A stretch of DNA of 64,000 nucleotides from JBGASG01 sp046328035 (GTDB lineage: Bacteria > Cyanobacteriota > Vampirovibrionia > Obscuribacterales > Obscuribacteraceae), in contig JAXLXI010000002.1 in the NCBI GenBank assembly GCA_046328035.1, positions 310,001-374,000 of the forward strand. Reading direction: 5' to 3'. The translations under genes and the position numbers were made by a program. The notes below the pieces were generated by a model. It ran no database searches. It had not been told where the DNA came from and was given only the letters and a program-made list of their open reading frames with translations. How positions within the stretch are numbered: the stretch's first letter is position 1; every line of letters starts with the position of its first letter. Below are positions 58,380 to 64,000 of this stretch, piece after piece.

Positions 58380-59713
58380 GTGAGCGTTCTGAAGCACCAC
58401 TGCAATTGAAACACCTCTGGCAGGCAGCCGTCATCGGTATCGCCGCCGGTGGCAGCGCTCTGGTCTTCGAACATTCAGTCGATTTGCTGGGAACGCTGCG
58501 CGTCGAGGCGGCCGCCCATTATCCCGCCTATATACTGTTGCCTGCGTTCGGGCTGATCGGTGGACTGATCTCCGGTGCCATCGTCCAGTTTTGCGCGCCG
58601 GAAATCTCCGGCAGCGGCATCCCTCAGGTGAAAGCGGCTCTCGAGGGGCTGAAGATGCCTCTGACAATCCGCATCGCGCTCTGGAAACTGGTAGCAGGGG
58701 TGGTGGCACTCGGTTCCGGCTTATTCATGGGTCGCGAAGGACCGACAGTGCACATAGGCGCTGTAATTGGCGCGCAGCTCGGCAAGAAATCCCAACATGA
58801 CCGTCACCTGGCAGCTGCCGGCGCCGCGGCAGGATTGGCGGCCGCGTTCAACGCGCCACTGGCTGGCGTCTTGTTCGTGATCGAAGAACTGTTCAGAAAC
58901 CTGTCCGTCGGCGCGATTACCACAGCCGCCTTCGCATGCTTTCTGGCATCAGTAGTCACCAACATGTTGCACTCACCACATACGGTGACAAAGCTCTGGG
59001 TGGAACACACACCTGTGACCATGGACGATCTGCTCTTCTGGCCTTTGATAGGCATCGTTGGCGGCGTACTGGGTGCGGGTTTCAACGCCTCTGTCATGGC
59101 CGCGTTACGCATAAACAAGGCAATGAAAATCCCCACAACATTGAAAGTCGGACTGGCCGGTTTGCTGTCCGGGATAGTTGTGGCGCTGTTGCCCCACAAC
59201 GCCATCGACTATGCACACCTGCGTGAATTGGTGATCGCCGGCTCAACTCCGGCACCCTTGCTGGCGATGATGTCGGTCGCGTTTCTGTTTCTCACCGCCT
59301 CGGCGTACGGCTCCGGCGCGCCGGGTGGATTATTTGCGCCCGCGCTCACCATCGGGTCATTCGGCGGCGCTGCCGTCGCCTGGCTGCAAAGCATGACCAC
59401 CGGCGCCGACTCGATGCAGGCATTCGCCGTGCTCGGCATGGGCGCAGTCTTCGCCGGCGTCGCCCGCGTCCCACTCACCGCCATCGTGATCATTTGCGAG
59501 ATGACCTCGCAATTCGAATTAATGCTGCCTCTAATGATCACATGCATCATCGCCACACTGGTCGCCGAAAAACTCTATCCTCGCTCCATCTACGATCGCC
59601 TCGTAGACTGGGCGGGCTACACCACAGCCACACCATCGCCGCAACCCGAACCGGAGCCGGTTTCGGAACTACAGCCGGCGGCGCCCACAGAGCCCTCGGG
59701 AGACCAAGAGTGA
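58376..59713 (+). CDS. ClC-family chloride channel or H+/Cl- antiporter
   Basis: A 445-aa membrane protein with ISGSGIPQVKAAL, SGLFMGREGPTVHIGA (gating Glu), NAPLAGVLFVIEEL, SAYGSGAPGGLFAPALTIG and GMGAVFAGVARVPLTAIVIICEMT. No CBS domains follow; the tail is Pro/Glu-rich. The proton-glutamate position of antiporters lies in the region FVIEELFRN. Start ATG sits in the stop of the AAA gene, and the stop overlaps the next start (GTGA). Confidence 0.96.
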   Translation: MSERSEAPLQLKHLWQAAVIGIAAGGSALVFEHSVDLLGTLRVEAAAHYPAYILLPAFGLIGGLISGAIVQFCAPEISGSGIPQVKAALEGLKMPLTIRIALWKLVAGVVALGSGLFMGREGPTVHIGAVIGAQLGKKSQHDRHLAAAGAAAGLAAAFNAPLAGVLFVIEELFRNLSVGAITTAAFACFLASVVTNMLHSPHTVTKLWVEHTPVTMDDLLFWPLIGIVGGVLGAGFNASVMAALRINKAMKIPTTLKVGLAGLLSGIVVALLPHNAIDYAHLRELVIAGSTPAPLLAMMSVAFLFLTASAYGSGAPGGLFAPALTIGSFGGAAVAWLQSMTTGADSMQAFAVLGMGAVFAGVARVPLTAIVIICEMTSQFELMLPLMITCIIATLVAEKLYPRSIYDRLVDWAGYTTATPSPQPEPEPVSELQPAAPTEPSGDQE

Positions 59714-60225
59714 GCAGCGAAACCAGAGGACCAATCATCAAGCCGGTAGCGCTTTCGCGCAATGCCTACGAACGATATGGCACCGTAATTGGTGCCGATG
59801 AAAGCTTGCCGTTCAAGCCGGCGAATCTGGGCACTGCGAAGCGCTTCAACTATCTGGCAGACGTCCAGAATCGGCGTTCCGACGCCCGTTTGAACATGTG
59901 CGTGTTTCGTTGCAGCGCCGCTAAACTGCCGCTCGAAATACGATTGCTGGAGAAACATGAACACTCGACGCAGATCTTCTTGCCGATGAATGCCGCCGCC
60001 ACTTACCTGGCAATTGTCTGCCTTGGCGGCGACGCACCCGACCTGGAGACACTTTCTGCGTTTCTCGTCGAAGGCCCGCAAGGCATAAGCTACTACCCGG
60101 GAGTGTGGCACTACCCGATGACGGCACTCGGCGAACCAATCGACTTCGCCTGCCTCGTCGCCGAAAACGACAGCGTCGACGATTGCACTAGCCACATCTT
60201 CGACCAACCTCTAACAATCAAGTAG
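59710..60225 (+). CDS. ureidoglycolate lyase (AllA) family protein
   Basis: A 171-aa cupin-like protein: LEKHEHSTQIFLPMN, YLAIVCLGGDAPDLETLSAFLV, and QGISYYPGVWHYPMTAL match AllA, which splits ureidoglycolate to glyoxylate and urea in allantoin use. No other allantoin genes are nearby, so the substrate may differ. The GTG start overlaps the ClC stop by four bases. Confidence 0.87.
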   Translation: MSSETRGPIIKPVALSRNAYERYGTVIGADESLPFKPANLGTAKRFNYLADVQNRRSDARLNMCVFRCSAAKLPLEIRLLEKHEHSTQIFLPMNAAATYLAIVCLGGDAPDLETLSAFLVEGPQGISYYPGVWHYPMTALGEPIDFACLVAENDSVDDCTSHIFDQPLTIK

Positions 60226-60256
60226 AATAAACAGACTCTGCCCCAACCTCCTTGAT

Positions 60257-60874
60257 ATGCCGCTACGCATAATTCTCGGCGACAAAAATCCCGAACTGAT
60301 AGAAGCCTGGACAGTGGCGTTTGCCGGCGTAGAGAACGTCACCGTGCGCGGCGGCAACATATTGCTCACGAATGCCGACGCTCTAGTAAGTCCCGCCAAT
60401 AGCTTTGGATTTATGGATGGTGGCATCGACTGGTCGATCAGCGAGCTGTTCGAGTGGAAGATTCAAGCGCTTGTGCAGCGCGTGATCGCAGATAAGCACG
60501 CTGGAGAGCTGGTGGTCGGCGCGGCGGAGATAATTCCAACAGGCAACGCCCAATTCAAGTTTCTCGTCTGTGCACCCACCATGCGCACGCCGCGCCCGGT
60601 GCCAGATTCAATCAACGCGTTTCTCGCCATGCGCGCCACGCTGCTTGCCATCGCTGCGCACAACAAAATATCCGCAGAAAAAATTGAAAGTGTCGCTGTC
60701 CCTGGCATGTGTACTGGCGTGGGACGCATGCCGTTCCCACGCAGTGCGCAGCAGATGCGCGCCGCTTACGATCTGGTCACAGGAGCGCGGAGCAACCGCT
60801 ACAAATCACTCCAGGACGCGTGCATCGAGGAAGAAACGCTGCGCACCATCAGCACAAATCCCACTCAGCAATGA
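60257..60874 (+). CDS. macro-domain protein
   Basis: A 205-aa protein: VRGGNILLTNADALVSPANSFGFMDGGID carries the ADP-ribose-binding pattern, and SVAVPGMCTGVGRMPFPRSAQQM the second loop. The family hydrolyses or binds ADP-ribose derivatives, including O-acetyl-ADP-ribose and ADP-ribosylated proteins. The length is typical. It begins 31 bases after the AllA-like gene. SD weak (CTCCTT region). Confidence 0.9.
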   Translation: MPLRIILGDKNPELIEAWTVAFAGVENVTVRGGNILLTNADALVSPANSFGFMDGGIDWSISELFEWKIQALVQRVIADKHAGELVVGAAEIIPTGNAQFKFLVCAPTMRTPRPVPDSINAFLAMRATLLAIAAHNKISAEKIESVAVPGMCTGVGRMPFPRSAQQMRAAYDLVTGARSNRYKSLQDACIEEETLRTISTNPTQQ

Positions 60875-60882
60875 CTTCGGTA

Positions 60883-63800
60883 TCAGGCGAATTTCGGGTT
60901 GAGGGCTGGAGTTTGGCTTTCGTCGGTAACAGTAGCGACGGCCGTCGGGTCCTTCGGTCCACGCAATTGCGCCTTTGCTTTCAATTTCGCCAGCACGGGC
61001 AATGTAATTAGCGGTCCCACTGGATTGTTGGGAGCGCCCGTATCGACGTTCACTACGACAGCTGCCAATGCAGGTTGCATTGCGCCTTGCATGGCAGGTT
61101 GCAGCGCAGGCTGTATTGCCGGTGCTGCGGCAACCGGTGCGGCGGCCACGCCAATCAGCGGTGCCAGTGCTGCCTGCATCAACTCATTCTGGACCGCGGA
61201 TTCAGTCACCACTGTCACCAGGTTCTCGATAACGAATTCAATCTTGCGTTCGTGAAAATCGACAATGTCCTGCCAGACTGGCAACTCGATCTTCTGCCGC
61301 ACTCGCAGTTCGACAATGCGTTTGTCACCTTCATAGATTTCGTTGATGAATGGCGCGTTCAGGTCGGCAATCAGCCAACCAAGTTTGGCATCGCGAAATA
61401 GATGTTCAGCCAGCGCAGCCAAGTCTTCGTTTGCACGCACCAGCCACGTCGGGCGCACGAGAGCGCGATAGCGACCTATTTGTTTCGCCTGCTGGGCAGT
61501 GGTGCGCGCCAGTTCTTGCGCCTTTGTCGCAGGCACATCGGCAGCGACTTCGGGAGTATTGCCTTTCTGTCCGCGCGCCCTGGCAATACCGGCACTGATG
61601 AACAGAGCAGCCAGAGCCAGCTCTGGACCGATGAGGAGAAGGTCTTTTTTCTTGCGCAGAGCTCTGGCATTCGCAAAATACAACGTGCCTGTTAGAGGAC
61701 CGATCTCGCCTGCCGCACCGCGCACCGGGAAGCGGCGTGCAATCGGCACGACCAAGCCGTTGTCCAGCTTGATTTGTCCGACGCCGCCGGGTCCGATCAA
61801 TGGCAACTGCGCACGCGTCACCGATTGAGCCAGTGGTCGGTCGGATGCAGCGGCCACATATCGGCCGTTGAAGGAACTGCCGTCCCAGCGATGTCCGACG
61901 GCTTCGAAGAACTTGGTGCCGCCACCGAAGTGACTGAGGTGGACGTTCGCCGAGCCGGTGACGTTGGTGCCGGCAAACCGGACATCCGATACCTTCAGTG
62001 CGCCGAAGGCTGCATTGGCGATGGTGATTGACGAGCGCGCCACATCCGCGCTGCTCAACGAGCCACTGAGCGTGCGCCTGAATGACGCATCCTGAAGAAT
62101 GCCGGCGACGTTCAGTACCGCACCAGCCATGCGTCTGAAGATTTCCTTCTCGGTTTCGGTTTGCTCAAATGCGCGGTACTTGCCTCCGCGCGGACCGTTG
62201 ATGCCGCTTTCGGATGCTGCCCATGTCGCCGCCATCAAGATCGAATGTGTGCGATTGCTGTCGCGCCAGAGGATGGCACTGTCGTCCTTGCCCGGCACTA
62301 TGCGAGCGAATTTGAGCAGCGCATCGGTACCGGCACCGCGTTCGTCGCCCGCACTCTTTACGTAATTCTTGACCGCGTCTTCGACACGGCGAATCTCTTC
62401 TTCCGCAGCTCGTGCTGCTTCCACCAGGTTCTGTTTGATTCGTTGCAACTCAGCTGCCGCTAACGCCGCCCTTTCGCCAGGCTTGAGCGACTCTGCGGAC
62501 ACCGCAGGTGGGTCGCCGGCCCGCCGCGCGTCTACCGGCTGGACCGGTCCGCCGGGATGCGTGACTGCTGACGGATCGGGCAACATGAAGCTGCCGGCAA
62601 AATCATTGACGCGCCAGCCGATCATCTCGCCGGGAGGAAACTTGAGGGACGCCAGCGCCTCTGCGGGCAGCGCACCGGCGCCCGGCAGCGGCTTGCCATC
62701 GACACGTACAGGCTGTCCGCCAGTTGCACGTTCGGCCGTCGAGTCGGCAGTCATCTTAACATCGGACGCCGGAGTAGCCGGCTTGAAGCCCAGTTCAGCC
62801 GACGCGGCACGCATTGAAGCCAGCGCCGTTTCTTGCTGAGCAGTCGGCATCGCCTGCAATCTGTCCAACGCCTGTCTGACGTTTCCCTCTTGATTGCTGG
62901 CGGCCAGTCGTGCTAGTCCGGCATTGAGGTTGCCATTGCCGGCAGTGGCGACCATGGCGACGTCGGTTTCATTCAACTTGCCGTCCGGCGGTGCAATCGC
63001 CGCCTTCAAAACGCGGGCGCCGTCGACGAAGGTGCCGTTCTGCCCACTGTCGATCACCGCCTGAGCGCCCACTCTGCCATCGCCGCCACCGGCAGCCACG
63101 ACGACTCTGCCCAGCTGTTCTACGTTGCCGCCTGTGGTGGCACTGGCTGCCCGATGCACTTGATCGATGCCGTTGACGAGGTTGTCCTGTCCTTGATTGT
63201 TACGCCCGATGACATCGCGCACGACGGCGGCGCCTTCGTTGAATTGCTGCGTGGCGCTGAAGCTTTGCGTGGCGCGCACACCGGCATCGTACGAATCACG
63301 CTTGTCGGACATACCCGCAACATAGCCGGCGCCGGTAAGGAAATTCCGTGTGCGTCCTTCCGGAACGAAACTGGCTGTATTGGTGATACCGTCTTCGATG
63401 GTGCGATATTGCGGCGGTCCGTTGCCGGCGTTCTGCACCGAGAGCAGCGACCTCTCGACCGATCGCGGATAGGCGCTGGGTCCGATTGTGTATTCCCCGT
63501 ATGGACCTTCATGCGTCTGCAAAAGAATTGCCGGCGCATCGCTGGCCAGTCCTGGTTTCTTCCCATCCGGACTGGCGATGCGCTCGAGATTAGTGGTGGC
63601 GCGGTCGGTGAAATTGTATGTGCCGGGAGGCAACAAGCCGTCGCGCACCATGGCTTCGATGGCGGCGCGGTCACCCGCGACATCGATGACGCGTTGCATA
63701 TTGCGCGCATCCGTCGTTTTCTGACCGGACGCATCGATGGAAGCTGTGAGTTCAAGAGAGGTCTGCACGCCCACTTCTAGGGGCTCGGCGCCATTGTTGT

Positions 63801-63999
63801 TTCTTCCCAGCCGCTCGATGGCAGCATTAGCGCGCCGCATGTCGTAAGTGCTGGTGACGTTGCCTTGCGCGTCTATTGAATAGACCCGTCCCATGTAAGT
63901 CCAGTTGTCGAAGCCGAGACTCGAGTCGCGCACCACTTTGCCCGAGGCATCCGTGTATTCGCCTAAATGAGTAGCGCGATCTTCCCCGACGGCGGCACT
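60883..63999 (-). CDS. giant protein, 3' part, LysM-like C-terminus
   Basis: The frame is open to the window end, so the N-terminus lies beyond 64000; about 1038 residues are here. First comes a beta-like stretch (LGFDNWTYMGRVYSIDAQGN), then a long region with Gly/Asn/Asp/Ala-rich pieces, a helical region (ELQRIKQNLVEAARAAEEEI), a hydrophobic segment (LLLIGPELALAALFISAGIA), and near the end EDLAALAEHLFRDAKLGWLIADLN, which resembles LysM (peptidoglycan-binding), followed by an Ala/Pro/Gln-rich tail. No enzyme motif seen. The composition and style resemble the 2193-aa protein, perhaps a family of large surface or scaffold proteins in this genome. Confidence 0.8.
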   Translation of the reverse strand, partial: SAAVGEDRATHLGEYTDASGKVVRDSSLGFDNWTYMGRVYSIDAQGNVTSTYDMRRANAAIERLGRNNNGAEPLEVGVQTSLELTASIDASGQKTTDARNMQRVIDVAGDRAAIEAMVRDGLLPPGTYNFTDRATTNLERIASPDGKKPGLASDAPAILLQTHEGPYGEYTIGPSAYPRSVERSLLSVQNAGNGPPQYRTIEDGITNTASFVPEGRTRNFLTGAGYVAGMSDKRDSYDAGVRATQSFSATQQFNEGAAVVRDVIGRNNQGQDNLVNGIDQVHRAASATTGGNVEQLGRVVVAAGGGDGRVGAQAVIDSGQNGTFVDGARVLKAAIAPPDGKLNETDVAMVATAGNGNLNAGLARLAASNQEGNVRQALDRLQAMPTAQQETALASMRAASAELGFKPATPASDVKMTADSTAERATGGQPVRVDGKPLPGAGALPAEALASLKFPPGEMIGWRVNDFAGSFMLPDPSAVTHPGGPVQPVDARRAGDPPAVSAESLKPGERAALAAAELQRIKQNLVEAARAAEEEIRRVEDAVKNYVKSAGDERGAGTDALLKFARIVPGKDDSAILWRDSNRTHSILMAATWAASESGINGPRGGKYRAFEQTETEKEIFRRMAGAVLNVAGILQDASFRRTLSGSLSSADVARSSITIANAAFGALKVSDVRFAGTNVTGSANVHLSHFGGGTKFFEAVGHRWDGSSFNGRYVAAASDRPLAQSVTRAQLPLIGPGGVGQIKLDNGLVVPIARRFPVRGAAGEIGPLTGTLYFANARALRKKKDLLLIGPELALAALFISAGIARARGQKGNTPEVAADVPATKAQELARTTAQQAKQIGRYRALVRPTWLVRANEDLAALAEHLFRDAKLGWLIADLNAPFINEIYEGDKRIVELRVRQKIELPVWQDIVDFHERKIEFVIENLVTVVTESAVQNELMQAALAPLIGVAAAPVAAAPAIQPALQPAMQGAMQPALAAVVVNVDTGAPNNPVGPLITLPVLAKLKAKAQLRGPKDPTAVATVTDESQTPALNPKFA

Positions 64000-64000
64000 G

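Noticed and set aside
1..64000. tRNA or rRNA genes
   Set aside because: I looked for typical T-loop GGTTCGAATC-like sequence with acceptor stems and saw none that would fold; a tRNA search program should confirm.

Overview
The window is a bacterial chromosome segment of fairly high GC, gene-dense on both strands, with Shine-Dalgarno sites and many one- to four-base gene overlaps. I cannot name the species. Gram-negative-type lipoproteins, an anchored HtrA protease, two Ser/Thr kinases with single membrane spans, TPR/thioredoxin fusions and several giant low-complexity proteins would fit a non-photosynthetic Cyanobacteriota lineage (Melainabacteria/Obscuribacter-like). That is a low-confidence guess made from style, not from a marker gene.

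Layout. 1-4.07 kb: a compact biotin operon bioF(partial)-bioH-like-bioC-bioD-bioA; bioB lies apart at 21.7 kb. 4.1-19.3 kb: an accessory-looking block with a structured leader, an 1847-aa coiled-coil protein, an IS110-family element, and on the minus strand a 2193-aa giant protein with an upstream HEAT-like gene. 19.4-24.7 kb: HtrA-type protease, TPR-thioredoxin, BioB, a [2Fe-2S] thioredoxin-like ferredoxin and two unknowns. 24.7-31 kb: a Ser/Thr kinase with TPRs, then a minus-strand molybdopterin operon (thioesterase, moaD, moaE, moaA, moeA). 31-33.4 kb: an orphan AbiEi/DUF6088-type regulator, a palindromic repeat array and a secreted esterase. 33.5-35.4 kb: a persulfide dioxygenase-rhodanese fusion and a 2H-phosphoesterase-like protein. 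35.3-40.7 kb: a minus-strand operon mnmG-DUF2071-methyltransferase-membrane protein-DoxX-like-BtaA-like. 40.9-50.7 kb: PCYCGC-motif protein, degenerate DCC protein, murF, arginase family, small proteins, a second Ser/Thr kinase and pyrB-pyrC. 50.8-64 kb: a TPR-thioredoxin with an in-frame TGA at its first catalytic cysteine, a frameshifted unknown, a GH13 glucosidase, a secreted Lys/Ala/Pro-repeat protein, a coupled AAA-ClC-AllA operon, a macro-domain protein and the 3' part of another giant protein.

The two strongest observations are these. (1) The IS110 element carries a bridge-RNA-like non-coding region in which four guide segments can be matched by eye to the two target flanks and the two element ends around a shared TTCT core. 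This places the ends at about 10015 and 11376 and shows that a more obvious 17-bp inverted repeat is pre-existing flanking sequence. (2) The thioredoxin at 50763-51458 reads FWTSW-TGA-KYC, aligning with the usual FWxxWCxxC, with a SECIS-like hairpin just downstream: a candidate selenoprotein next to a cysteine-containing paralogue at 20.8 kb. Both are readings by eye and need computation to confirm.
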